Origin: Deltaproteobacteria bacterium
Lineage (GTDB): Bacteria > Myxococcota_A > UBA9160 > UBA4427
Length of the DNA: 64,000 nt
Direction of reading: 5' to 3'
NCBI GenBank assembly: GCA_016713665.1
Contig: JADJOR010000002.1
Coordinates: 124,001 to 188,000, forward strand
Under the pieces are notes generated by a model, which saw nothing but the letters and a program-made list of their open reading frames with translations, did not search any database and was not told the origin of the DNA. Both the position numbers and the translations under genes were made by a program. This document shows positions 45,253-54,564 of the stretch, in pieces. Within the stretch, counting starts at the first letter, position 1; each line of letters begins with the position of its first letter.

Positions 45253-46269
45253 ACACCCTCGTCTGGCAGATCCGGAGCCGCGCCGCGCTGGTCCTCGAGC
45301 CCGCGCTCACGTGGACCCTCGTCTTCGCGCTCGGCCTCGTCGCAGCGGCCCTGCTCGCCGCGAGCCAGGGCGCGGTCGAGCTCCGGATCGCCGAGCTCTT
45401 CGGCGCGCTTCAGGAGGCCGGTCATCCGCTCCACCGCGTGCTCTGGGACGTGCGACTCCCGCGCGCGGCCTGCGCTGCGCTGGTCGGGATGGACCTCGCG
45501 CTGGCGGGTGCACTGCTCCAGACCTCGGTCCGCAATCCGCTCGCCGATCCGGGCGTGCTCGGCGTGACGGCGGGGGCGGGCGTCGGTGCGCTGGTCGTGA
45601 TCCTCTTCTTCCCCGAGTTGGCGCGCTGGGTGCCCTGGGCGGCGTTTGCGGGGGGGCTCGCGACGATCGGGACCATCGTCGCGCTCGTCTGGGCGAAGGC
45701 GGGTCAGACCGGCGCGCTGCGGATCGTGCTCACCGGCGTCTCGCTCCAGGCGATCCTGTTTGCCGTGATCGCGCTCCTGACCTTCGCGTTCGCCGATCGC
45801 GCGCCCGCCTTCACGGCCTTCATGGTCGGTTCGTTAACGGTGCCGGCTGGTCCGATGCGGGGCGCCCCTCTGGCCGAGCCTCATCGGCCTCGCGGGCATC
45901 GCCTTCTCGATGCGCACGCTCAACGTGCTCCTGCTCGACGACGGCGCCGCCGTCGGGCTCGGCGTGAACGTCCTGCGCGCGCGTTTTCTGGCGGCCTGTC
46001 TCGCCGCGCTCCTGACGGCCGCCGCCGTCAGCGCGGCCGGTCTCGTCGGCTTCGTCGGGCTCGTCGTGCCGAACGGATTGCGATTGCTCGTCGGCCCGGA
46101 GCACGCGGCCCTGCTGCCCGTCACCGCGCTCGGCGGCGCCGCCCTCGTCCTGCTCGCCGACACCGCGGCCCGTACGGCGCTCGCGCCCCTCGAGCTCCCG
46201 GTCGGCGCGCTGCTCGCCCTGGTCGGTGGACCGTATTTCCTCTTCATCCTCTGGAAGAAGCTGCCGTGA
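45249..46269 (+). pseudogene. hmuU: HmuU-like haem ABC transporter permease (FecCD family), frameshifted
   Basis: FecCD permeases form the ten-helix inner-membrane channel of haem and siderophore importers. Segments LLQTSVRNPLADPGVLGVT and LVGFVGLVVPNGLRLLVGP are the family's key motifs. Two missing bases (near 45838 and 45865) divide the frame; joined, the parts give a protein of about 340 residues. GTG 45249 overlaps the hmuT stop and the gene ends with GTGA, overlapping hmuV. Intact on either side, so a simple sequence error is plausible. Confidence 0.75.
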
Positions 46270-47068
46270 CGATCTCCCTCGAAGCGAAGCGACTGCATGT
46301 CCGTCATCCCGGCATCGACCGGGATGCCCTGCGCGACGTCTCGCTCGAGGTCGTCTCCGGCGAGATCCTGGCCCTCGTCGGGCCGAATGGCTCGGGCAAG
46401 TCGACGCTCCTGCGCACGCTCGGCCGGGAGCTCGATCCGCGCGGTGGCGCAGTCCTGCTCGAGGGCCGGGCGATCTCGACCCTTCCGCGGCGCTGGCTCG
46501 CGCGCCGGATGGCGCGACTGCCGCAGGATCCGACCGGACCCGAGGGCTTCACGGTCGAGAACCTCGTCCGCACCGGCCGACATCCGCATCTCTCGTATTT
46601 CGCGTCCTACGACGCGAAGGACGAAGCAGTCGTCGCCGACGTGCTCGAGGCGGTCGAGCTGGCCGATTTCCGGGAGCGACCGCTCGCCTCGCTCTCCGGC
46701 GGGGGCGGCGACGCGCCTGGATCGCGATGGCGCTGGCGCAGGAGCCCGAATACCTCCTGCTCGACGAGCCGACGGCGGCCCTCGACCTGCGGCATCAATT
46801 CGAGCTGCTCGACTTGTTGCGCCGCCTGAACCGCGAGCGCCATACGACGATCGTGCTCTCGCTCCACGACCTCGAGCACGCGGCCCACGTCGCCGATCGC
46901 GTCGCCGTCCTGTGTCGAGGCCGACTCTATGCCGCGGGCGAGCCACGCAGCGTGCTGACCGAAGAGACGCTCCTCGACGTCTTCCGCGTCTCGACGCGGA
47001 TCTCGCTCGAGGGCGACGCGCTTTCGCTGCGCGTGCTCGGGCCCGGCGATCCGATCCGCAGCTTCTGA
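46266..47068 (+). pseudogene. hmuV: HmuV-like haem ABC transporter ATPase, frameshifted
   Basis: The ATPase of the haem importer. Walker A is GPNGSGKST (about residues 38-46), a Q-loop region with MARLPQDP follows, the ABC signature is LSGGG and Walker B is LLLDEPTAALD, with H-loop LSLHDLEHA. One missing base near 46710, inside the G/C-rich signature, shifts the frame so that LSGGG and the MALAQEPEY strand are in different frames. Start GTG 46266 overlaps hmuU (GTGA). Except for the indel no residue seems lost. Confidence 0.78.
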
Positions 47069-47123
47069 ACGCGCCCGAATGGAGGCCGCGGGCTCCGGCC
47101 CGCGCAAACGAAGGAACACCCCG

Positions 47124-47747
47124 ATGAAATCGACCGCCAAGCCGCTCCCGAAGGAATTCCTCTCCTGGCAGATCGCGCTGCGCCACCACACGATGGTCGC
47201 CCGCAAGGGCGCGCCGCACATGGGCGTCGTCCCCATCGTCTGCGTCAAGCGCCCCGGCGCCCATCTCGGCGTCGTGATGCACAACATCGTCTGCGGCCTG
47301 CTGCCCGCGGAGCGGCTGCTCGACGCGAAGACCCGCGAGTTCCGGGCGCTCTACGAGGCCCACATCCAGAGCGGCTCCCGCGCCGTCTACGACGCCGGCC
47401 TCCAGTACCTGCTCGACTACTACGTCTCGACCGACGCCTTCGATCCCGGGAGCATCACCTCGATGGTCCCCGCCGAGGGCCCGCTCGTCGACGCGCTCCG
47501 CGCGGACCCGCGCTGCTCGCTCGTCTTCAGCGTCTTCGACACCGACGCGCCCGATCGCCTCGGCAACCCGCGCTGCAACCAGATCGATTGCAGCGTCGAG
47601 CTGCTCGAGTCGGGTCCGGTCTACGAGAACGTCTGGTGGCACAACACGCTCTTCCACGGCAAGGCGGACGGCCACGTCGTGCTCCGCTTCAAGCACGAGC
47701 GCAGCTTCGACACGCGCTTCGGCGGCTTTTCGGCTCTGCGGAGCTGA
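47124..47747 (+). CDS. Conserved protein of unknown function in the haem island
   Basis: I do not recognise this 207-residue protein. It is soluble-looking, has no signal peptide and carries several His near the N-terminus (RHHTMVARKGAPHMG) and Cys residues at about 34, 55 and 155. It lies 55 bp after hmuV, with AAGGAA before its ATG, in the same direction as the transporter genes, so a role in haem handling after uptake (release or storage) is a guess from context. The neighbour downstream is a PEP-CTERM protein. Confidence 0.55.
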   Translation: MKSTAKPLPKEFLSWQIALRHHTMVARKGAPHMGVVPIVCVKRPGAHLGVVMHNIVCGLLPAERLLDAKTREFRALYEAHIQSGSRAVYDAGLQYLLDYYVSTDAFDPGSITSMVPAEGPLVDALRADPRCSLVFSVFDTDAPDRLGNPRCNQIDCSVELLESGPVYENVWWHNTLFHGKADGHVVLRFKHERSFDTRFGGFSALRS

Positions 47748-47835
47748 AATCATTCGCGAGCCCGCCGGTCTCCTCGGATGCCGGCCAGCCAGCCAGAACA
47801 TTCCGGGCGACGCGCCCGGGCAAGGAGAAATCGGC

Positions 47836-48554
47836 ATGTCGAATCGGCTGAAGAAGATGAAGATGTGGCTCTGGTCGGGAATGCTCGGGGCATTCGCGGC
47901 GGCGGATGCGCAGGCGGCGACCGTTCCCTTCACGGAGTCGTTCGACTCGGACGTTTCCGGCTGGGAGAACTCGGTGAACCTCCCGCTCGCCTATGCGGCG
48001 ACCGGCGGCTCGGACGGCGGAGGCTTCGCCTCGGGGACGTACAATTTCAACGGTTTCGTCCCCGGCTTCGGGGGCAGCGGACCGATCGTGCTGCGCGCCT
48101 CGGCGGCGGACGACGCCAGCGGCGGGGCCTTCCTCGGCAACTGGCTCGCGGACGGTGTCGCGAGCGTGAGCTTCATGGTGCGCCACGACGCGCCGGAGGC
48201 GATGGCGTTCTACCTGCGGATCGCGACGGCGGCGAACTCCCCGGCCGGAGCGTTCTTCTCCTCGCAGTCCGTCGCGGCGAACGTCTGGACGCAGGTCACG
48301 TTCCCGATCTCGTCGCTCGCCAGCTCCTGCTGGACGCGGGGCCGCCCGGTGCCTGCGCGACGGCGCTCGCGGCCGTCGGCAATCTCCAGATCGGCACGAG
48401 CGCGCCCGTCGGGCTGCTCGACGACGACGTCGCCTACGCGTTCGACATCGACCAGGTCTCGCTGAACCCGATCCCGGAGCCGGGCACGGCGCTGCTCATG
48501 GGACTCGGTCTCGCGGGTCTCGCCGCCGCGGGTCGACGGGAGACCCGGGCGTGA
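47836..48554 (+). pseudogene. PEP-CTERM sorted protein, frameshifted
   Basis: ATG 47836 (AAGGAG eight bases before) starts a signal peptide ending near ADAQA, followed by a secreted domain with FTESFDSDVSGWENS-type opening, which looks like a carbohydrate-binding or choice-of-anchor domain. One missing base near 48315 shifts the frame; the tail reads IPEPG, a hydrophobic helix, then GRRE, a PEP-CTERM sorting signal processed by an exosortase. Its stop overlaps exbB (GTGA). An exosortase pair is 1.6 kb away at 49641-50692. Confidence 0.72.
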
Positions 48555-49297
48555 AGGCCTCGTTCGCGATCCGGATCGTCGTCGCGAACCTGTTCTGGGC
48601 GGCGGGCTCGGCTCTTGCGGCCGAGCCCGCCGTCTCGGACGTGGCCCCGCCGACCCGAGCGCTCCTCGATTGGTATGCGATGGGGGGCGGCCTGATGCAC
48701 GGCATCGCCCTCTGCTCCGTCCTGATCTTCGGAACCATCCTCGAGCGCGCCTACGCGCTGCGAGCAGGCGCGACCGTTCCGCGCCGTCTGCGGGCCGAGA
48801 TCGAGCGCGCGCTGGCCGTCGGCAATCGCTCGGAGCTGAAGCGGCTCTGCGAGGGAAGTGGATCCGCGCTGGCGCGCCTCGCCTCCCGCGCCCTGGATCC
48901 CGAGGCGACCCCCGACGCGATCGAGTCGGTCGGCGCCTGGGAGGCGCATCGACTGCTGCGCAATCTCCCCTTGCTCGCGGCGCTCGGCAATCTCGCGACC
49001 ATGATCGGGCTGCTCGGCACCGTGCTCGGCATGATCGATGCGTTCGACCGCATCGCGCTCGTCGGATCCGGCGATGCGCGGGTCGTCGCGGGCGGCATCT
49101 TCCTCGCTCTGATCACGACCGCCGCCGGGCTCTTCGCGGCGATCCTCGCCGTCGCGGCCCACGCCTGGCTCTCCCGCCGGGCCGAGGACACGGTCGCCGA
49201 GCTCGAGCGACTGACGTCGGCGATCGGCCAATCGGCGCAATCCCTTCCCCTCGGTACGCGGATCGAATTCGGCGCGGCCCGCGAAGGGAGGGCGTGA
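48551..49297 (+). CDS. exbB: ExbB/TolQ/MotA family proton channel protein
   Basis: ExbB forms with ExbD the inner-membrane proton channel that energises TonB. The 248-residue protein has a signal-like N-terminus, a first membrane helix (GGLMHGIALCSVLIFGTILE), a cytoplasmic loop and two further helices (NLATMIGLLGTVLGMID and FLALITTAAGLFAAILAVAAHAW), the family's conserved core. Starts at GTG 48551 overlapping the PEP-CTERM gene and ends in a GTGA overlap with exbD. It completes the haem island's energy system with tonB at 39560. Confidence 0.88.
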   Translation: MKASFAIRIVVANLFWAAGSALAAEPAVSDVAPPTRALLDWYAMGGGLMHGIALCSVLIFGTILERAYALRAGATVPRRLRAEIERALAVGNRSELKRLCEGSGSALARLASRALDPEATPDAIESVGAWEAHRLLRNLPLLAALGNLATMIGLLGTVLGMIDAFDRIALVGSGDARVVAGGIFLALITTAAGLFAAILAVAAHAWLSRRAEDTVAELERLTSAIGQSAQSLPLGTRIEFGAAREGRA

Positions 49298-49749
49298 GCG
49301 TGCGCTTCTCGCGTCCCCGGATCGAGACCGCGGGCTCCCCGCTCGGGCCGCTGCTCGACGTCGTGCTGCTGCTCCTGATCTTCTTCGTCGTCACGAGCAG
49401 CTTCTCGAACCAGGCCCTCGAGCTCGCGTTGCCCTCGGCCGAGTCGGGCCGAGCGCAGACCCGGCAAGGACTCGTCGTCGCGATCGATGCGGCCGGCGCG
49501 ATCTCGATCGACGGGCAGGCGACGCCGCGCGAAGCGCTGCGCGAAAGGCTCGTCGCCGCGAAGACCGCCGAGCAAGCGATCGAATTGCGCGCGGATCGCG
49601 CGACGGCCCACGAGCATGTCGTCGCCGTGCTCGATCTCGCTCAGGCTTCGGGGGTCGTGGATCTCTCGATCGCGGTCGCGGGCGGCTCAGCGATTGCCTC
49701 TGCGCCCGGATCGGTCGCCGTGGAGGCGGGCCCGCCCGGCAGCCATTGA
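49294..49749 (+). CDS. exbD: ExbD/TolR family proton channel protein
   Basis: A 151-residue ExbD: one N-terminal membrane helix with the proton-carrying Asp (PLLDVVLLLLIFFVVTSSF, Asp near 22) and a periplasmic domain (QGLVVAIDAAGAISIDGQ). GTG 49294 overlaps exbB. Its last 109 bases overlap, in the opposite direction, the end of the exosortase partner gene. Confidence 0.87.
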   Translation: MSVRFSRPRIETAGSPLGPLLDVVLLLLIFFVVTSSFSNQALELALPSAESGRAQTRQGLVVAIDAAGAISIDGQATPREALRERLVAAKTAEQAIELRADRATAHEHVVAVLDLAQASGVVDLSIAVAGGSAIASAPGSVAVEAGPPGSH

Positions 49750-50156
49750 ACGAGCATGGGGGCCGCGACCCCGAGCCAGACCAGGAAGGGCAGGGTGTCG
49801 GAGACGAGCGAGGGCAGGATCGGGAGGTGGCGCGCGCGCCCGCGGCCGACCTCGGTCAGGTTGAGGGCGAGGTGGCCGCAGAAGAGCACGACGAGGCCGA
49901 TCGCGAGGCCGAGGAGTCGCCGCTTCCGCGACAGGCCGGGCGTCACCAGCACGAGTCCGATGAAGGGCACGAAGTTGACATAGCGCTGTCGGAACGCGCC
50001 GACGCGCGCGCCGTCGAAGCCGAGCAGGTCGTAGATCGGCGGGGCGACGGCCTTCAGGAAGCGGCCGTAGGCCATCCGCCCGCCCTCGTTCCAGAGCCAC
50101 GTCAGGAGCAGCGTGATCGCGACGAATGCGGCGACGCGGAGCAGGCGCTTGCTCAT
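49641..50156 (-). CDS. Exosortase-associated membrane protein
   Basis: A 171-residue protein with three or four hydrophobic segments (about 7-24, 62-78, 84-102, 128-145). It resembles, from its size and place, the small membrane partner of exosortase H. Its ATG overlaps the exosortase stop (ATGA), so the two are co-translated. The C-terminal tail overlaps the 3' end of exbD by 109 bp on the opposite strand. A signal-processing or cell-envelope role with the exosortase is inferred. Confidence 0.65.
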   Translation of the reverse strand: MSKRLLRVAAFVAITLLLTWLWNEGGRMAYGRFLKAVAPPIYDLLGFDGARVGAFRQRYVNFVPFIGLVLVTPGLSRKRRLLGLAIGLVVLFCGHLALNLTEVGRGRARHLPILPSLVSDTLPFLVWLGVAAPMLVQWLPGGPASTATDPGAEAIAEPPATAIERSTTPEA

Positions 50157-50692
50157 CGCCGCACGAAGATCCGGATCCAGCCGTAGAGGACGCCGACGAT
50201 CATCGCGATCAGCGTCGCCTGCCAGAAGTAGAGATGGAAGAAGTCGAAGGCGGCGTGCCAGTGGCGGCCTACGAGGAGCAGCGTCGCGATGCGCAACACG
50301 TTGAAGGCGAATATCGCGGCGCAGCCGAGCGGGACCCCGATGGCCCGCGCCCCGGCGCTCGCGGGAAAGGCCAGCACGCAGGCCGAGTAGATCACCATCT
50401 CGAGGATCCCGACGCACTCGATGATGATCGAGACCGAGAAGCCGTCGTAGGTCACGAGGTCGCCGTGGGTCGCCATCTGCGCGCCGAAGAGCGACATGAA
50501 GCCCGAGACCGTCCGGGCCGTGAAGATCTCGAGGGCGTCGAGGCTCGGCCGCAGGGGCTCGAAGAAGACGCTGACGAGTCCGCCTGCGATGCCGAGGTAG
50601 AGCAGGACGAGCAGCGGATAACGCAGCTGGGGCGAGGCGAGGCGGGCGCGCAGGGACGGCGGCGGGGGGGAAGCGCCTTCGAGTCCGGACAT
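50153..50692 (-). CDS. xrtH: Exosortase (XrtH-like)
   Basis: Exosortases are membrane transpeptidases that recognise PEP-CTERM-type tails. The 179-residue protein has five or so membrane segments and the catalytic triad: Cys93 (IIIECVGILEM), Arg134 (NVLRIATLL) and His153 (FFHLYFWQ). Its short length and the partner membrane gene match the XrtH type; XrtH is described for an IPTL-type tail, while the three candidate substrates in this window have PEP tails. It is 97 bp from the response regulator gene upstream. Confidence 0.82.
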   Translation of the reverse strand: MSGLEGASPPPPSLRARLASPQLRYPLLVLLYLGIAGGLVSVFFEPLRPSLDALEIFTARTVSGFMSLFGAQMATHGDLVTYDGFSVSIIIECVGILEMVIYSACVLAFPASAGARAIGVPLGCAAIFAFNVLRIATLLLVGRHWHAAFDFFHLYFWQATLIAMIVGVLYGWIRIFVRR

Positions 50693-50789
50693 GCGAGAGC
50701 CCCCTGCCTGCGCGAGCACCGATCGGCCCGGGGCTCTTCCCCGTGCCGACCCGCGGGCCGGAATCTATCGCATCGTGGGGAGCCGTCCG

Positions 50790-51593
50790 TCAGCCCATCG
50801 CGTCGCGAACGGGCTCGAGGGCGTCGACTGGATCGAGGCTCTCGCGCCGGAGCTCGAGGCCGGGTCGGCGATTCTCGTCGGCGAAGCGGTAGCCCATGCC
50901 CCGCACCGTCTCGATCGAATCCCGAGCCGAACCGAGCTTGCGCCGCAGGCTCTTGATGTGGGCATCGACGCTGCGCTCGTGGAGACCGCGCGGGGAGCTC
51001 CACGCCGTCTTCATCAGGTCGCCCCGCGACAGCACGCGTCCGCCGGCCGAGGCGAGAGTCTCGAGCAACGAGTACTCGCGCTGGGTCAGGGCGACGGCCA
51101 CGCCGTCGACCCACGCCGTCCGTCGATGGGGGTCGATCGACAGGCCTTCCCGCGTCGTGAGGGGATGCTCGTGTACCGGCCGGACGAGCTGGCTGCTCCT
51201 TCGCAGCACCGCGCGCACACGGGACGACAGCTCGCGGGCGAAGTAGGGCTTGGCGAGGAAATCGTCGACACCGCATTCGAAGCCGAGGATCCGATCGGCC
51301 TCGAGACCCCATCGGCTCACGATCAGGATCGGCTTCGAGGCGAGCGTCACCGACTCCCGGATCGCCCGGCAGAGGGCGAAGCCCGAGCCGTCGGCGAGGA
51401 CGAGCTCCGAGATCAGGACGTCGGGCGGATCCTGCTCGGCGGCGTGGAGCGCTTCGTCGATCCCGCTCGCCTCGACGATCTCGAGGTCGGGAAGGGCCAG
51501 GCTCTTGCGCGCGAGCTCGCGGCTCGCGCGATCCGGATCGACGATCAGGATGCGGCGACTCGTGCTGCTGGAAAAAGAAGGAACGGGGGCCAT
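50790..51593 (-). CDS. OmpR-family response regulator with Glu at the phosphoacceptor site
   Basis: The 267-residue regulator has a receiver domain (13-128) and a PhoB-type winged helix (about 150-245, with the ERSVDAHIKSLRRKLG and GMGYRF motifs). Receiver residues Asp19, Asp21, Ser93 and Lys115 are kept, but the phosphorylated Asp is Glu63 (VLISELVLADG), which often mimics phosphorylation. So it may act without a kinase, or be constitutively active. No histidine kinase gene is near. It lies between the exosortase pair and the lipoprotein gene on the same strand. Confidence 0.85.
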   Translation of the reverse strand: MAPVPSFSSSTSRRILIVDPDRASRELARKSLALPDLEIVEASGIDEALHAAEQDPPDVLISELVLADGSGFALCRAIRESVTLASKPILIVSRWGLEADRILGFECGVDDFLAKPYFARELSSRVRAVLRRSSQLVRPVHEHPLTTREGLSIDPHRRTAWVDGVAVALTQREYSLLETLASAGGRVLSRGDLMKTAWSSPRGLHERSVDAHIKSLRRKLGSARDSIETVRGMGYRFADENRRPGLELRRESLDPVDALEPVRDAMG

Positions 51594-51709
51594 CGTGTGC
51601 TCTCGACGTCAGCAAATCAACACGCGATGGCGTCACGATGACGGACTCGGGTGGATTCGCGCACGAATCCGTGGCGACGGCGGGAGGGGGCTCGGCTCGG
51701 TCGGGTCCT

Positions 51710-52606
51710 TCAGGGGGCGGCGGGTGTATCGGTCGAGTTGCCGGCTGCGAGGCGAATCCGATCGGCCAGGTCCGGGGCGTCGAGCGGGGCGCGCTCGAGG
51801 ATTCGACCCTCGGGTGTGATCAGAACGGCCTCTGCCGATTTCGGCACGCTTCCGAAGAGCGCGCGCGCGTGCACGTCGGCCGCGGCGGGATAGGCGAAGG
51901 GGACCATGAGCGCCGACCGGCTCAGCGCATCGCGGACGGGGGCGATCTCCTGATGGGCGAGGCCGATCGGGAAGTAGAGGATCTGCAGGTCCGGATTCTC
52001 GTCCCTCAACGGGACGAGCGCCTTCGCCTCTTCCTCGAAGCCCGGCTCGCGCGGATCCGCGAGGATCAAGAGGAATTGCTTCGCGTGGGCGATCCTCGGC
52101 GTCTGGACCGGAGAGACCTCCTTGCCCAAGACTTCGATGAACTGTGTGCCGAAATGGGCGAGGAAGCAGGGGGCGACCTTGTGGAGCTCGCCCCGGCGGA
52201 CCTGGTTCGCCCGCTCGACGAGGTCCGTTCGTTCGATCGGGACCTCGTGGTTGCCGTGGCGTCCGAAGGCGACGCGCACGCGGCCATTCTCCTCGACCCG
52301 GATCAACGCCCCGCGGTAGCCCGCCTTGAGCGGTGCCCCGCCTGCTTCCGGCGTCCAGCCCGCGATCAGCGCGACGTTGGTGGGCCAGAGGTGCTCGTGT
52401 TCGTCGATGTTCTCCGCCGTGAGGCCGATTTCGCCCGGGGACACCCCCTCGATTTCGCCGGCAGGGGGTCCTTCGGCTCGCTCGGAGTCGGCGCCCGAGC
52501 AGGCGAGCCATGCGCTCCCGAGAAGCGCGACGCCGAGCGAGGCGAGCAGGCCGAAAAGACGGCGCGAAGTGCGTGAGCCAGGTCGAGACGGCATCGAGAA
52601 CGGCAT
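51710..52606 (-). CDS. Lipoprotein of unknown function
   Basis: The 298-residue protein has a lipoprotein signal with lipobox LAC (Cys near 36). The mature part has a WPTNVALIAGWTPEAGG segment, a long basic/acidic middle and a thioredoxin-like-looking LLILADPREPGFEEEAKAL stretch, but no CxxC, so no redox role is claimed. ATG 52606 with GAGGAG upstream was preferred to TTG 52624. It lies downstream of the terminator following the beta-helix protein, with its own promoter probably in 52607-52630. Confidence 0.6.
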   Translation of the reverse strand: MPFSMPSRPGSRTSRRLFGLLASLGVALLGSAWLACSGADSERAEGPPAGEIEGVSPGEIGLTAENIDEHEHLWPTNVALIAGWTPEAGGAPLKAGYRGALIRVEENGRVRVAFGRHGNHEVPIERTDLVERANQVRRGELHKVAPCFLAHFGTQFIEVLGKEVSPVQTPRIAHAKQFLLILADPREPGFEEEAKALVPLRDENPDLQILYFPIGLAHQEIAPVRDALSRSALMVPFAYPAAADVHARALFGSVPKSAEAVLITPEGRILERAPLDAPDLADRIRLAAGNSTDTPAAP

Positions 52607-52630
52607 CGGGATTGGACTCCTCAAACGAAG

Positions 52631-52658
52631 GGGGCCCGCATCCTTCGATGCGGGCCCC
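52631..52658 (-). terminator. Strong hairpin after the PEP-CTERM beta-helix gene
   Basis: GGGGCCCGCATC, CTTC, GATGCGGGCCCC forms a perfect 12-bp stem with a 4-base loop. On the minus strand it is followed by CTTCGTTTG, a weak U-tract. It lies 60 bp after the stop of the gene at 52719 and ahead of the lipoprotein gene. Confidence 0.75.
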
Positions 52659-52718
52659 GGGATCCGTGGAACGTGCGTCAGTCTAGCTGGGCAACCGTCC
52701 CCTGCGAGGCCTTTCGGC

Positions 52719-54564
52719 CTAGCGTCGGCGTCGGCTCGCCGCCAGCAGGCCGAGGGCGCCCGTCACGATCATCGAAGCCATGCCCGGCTCCGGGACCGGC
52801 TGCATGCCGGCCTGCGAGAAGACCGTCCAGCCGTCCGTCCACATCGCCGGAACCGCATCGAAGGCGCCGCGGTAGGTCGCGGTCGTATCGAGCGGGGCCG
52901 CCGGGCTGACGCCCTCGGCCATGACCGCGTTGCGCAGCTGCGGTCGCAGATCGAAGGAGCCGAGGCTCGCATCGAGCTTGCCCGAGACGCCCTTGGGCTG
53001 GAAGCTCGTGTCGCCGTCCGCGAGCCGGAAGCCCGGATCGTTCACGCCCGAGGTGCACGAGTCGTTGTTGAGCGTGCCGTTCGTGAAGACGGTGCGCTCG
53101 ACAGCGGTGGCCGAGAGGGCCGGCAGTACCCGCGTGTTGTTGCAGCTGATGGCGTTCGCGATGACGCGACCCGCGATCACGTTGTCGAGGATGTCCCAAT
53201 CCGTGGAACCGGCAGCCGGGAACACGGTGTTGGCCGCGACGTCGAGGCCCTGCGTACCGACCGCGCCACCGAGGCCGTCGCCGCCGGTGTTGTAGATCAG
53301 GCCGTTGTTGATCGAGCCCGCGAAGCCGTGGCGCACTTCCCAGCCGTCGTTGTCGTTCGTGTGGCCATTGAAGGTCACCGAGGGACGGCTGCCCGCGATC
53401 GTGAAGTTGTAGAAGTTCACGTTCTGGAACGGGGTGGGCTGGAGCGCCGGGACCGAGGTCGGGTTCAGGTTGACGTTGCCCGCCGGGAGGACATCGCTGT
53501 CGTCGCCGTCGCACTCGCAACCCTTGTCGCCGCCGGCGGAGCCGTAGACGGCGTTCGGAGGGGCGAGCTCGGTGTTGAAGAACGTCATGATGCCCACGAG
53601 GAACTGGTTGGTCCCTCGGTAGCCCTGGTCGACGTCGAAGGTGTCGTCGCCGGCGAACGCGACCTGGAGGTGGTCGCCGTTGACCGTGCCGCCGAACCAC
53701 TCGATGCCGTCATCGAAGTTGCAGTAGACCTCGATGTGGTGAACGATCGTGCCCGAGCCGACGCCCGCGAGGGTCAGGCCGTTGAGCTCGTTGCTGTTGC
53801 CGATCTCGTCGCCCGCGTGGCGGATCGAGAGGTACCGCAGCTCGCCCGAGCTATCGAGGTCGTCACCGGGATTCGCGCCGAGCGGATCGACGTTGCCGCC
53901 GTAGATGGCGTCCGCGGGCGGGAAGCCGGGAACCGAGAGACCTTCCACCGAGCCGCGGCCCTGGCCGAGGCCCGCCACGGTGCCGAGGTTCGTCGTCGCG
54001 TTGCCGAGAACGACCACGCCGCCCCAGAGGGTGACGTTCGGGCCGCCGGCCGCGTTCAGCGGGGCAAGCGGCGCAGTCTTCGGCGAATCGTCGTGGAATG
54101 CGGGGGCGAGGGACGCCGTGCACGGGCCCGGCGTGCAGCTGGCCAGATCGAAGCCCGGGTACGCATCGAGGAAGCCGTTCGCATCGAAGTCGTCCGCGAC
54201 GTCGTTGCCGTCGTTGTCGACCGCGGCGGTCGTCAGGATGATCGGGGCGGTCTGCGATCCCGAGCGCGTTGATCGTGCCCGTCTGGGTCACGATGATGGC
54301 GCCCGGCGTGCCCACCGTGGAGCCCGCCAGTACGGCCGCCGTGCGGGGCTGGCCGCGAACGATCGTCCCCTCTTGAATGTTCAGGGTGCCGCCGTTCTTG
54401 ACGAAGATGGGTCTTTCGAGGATGTATTCGTTGTCGTTCGTCCAGTTTTCAACGACGAGGGCGCCGTCGATATCGGCGTTTACGCTGACGATCGCCGCTC
54501 CGGCTTGTCCAGCGAAGGACAGGCCGATTGCGACTGCAACGGCTCCAATTGTGCTAGTCCGCAT
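52719..54564 (-). CDS. PEP-CTERM protein, parallel-beta-helix-like, one frameshift
   Basis: ATG 54564 starts a signal peptide (to about residue 23), and an N-terminal region with repeated GTLNIQEGTIVRG-type beta-strand turns. One extra base near 54266 (after ALGI) breaks the frame. The rest is a long beta-helix-type protein with IGNSNELNGLTLAGVGSG and FAGDDTFDVDQGYRGTNQF segments and a final VPEPG, hydrophobic helix and RRRR, the PEP-CTERM tail. Related proteins occur downstream of TonB receptors in several phyla; here the receptor gene is the next upstream, 157 bp away. The ligand is unknown. It may be a surface protein that feeds the receptor. Confidence 0.75.
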
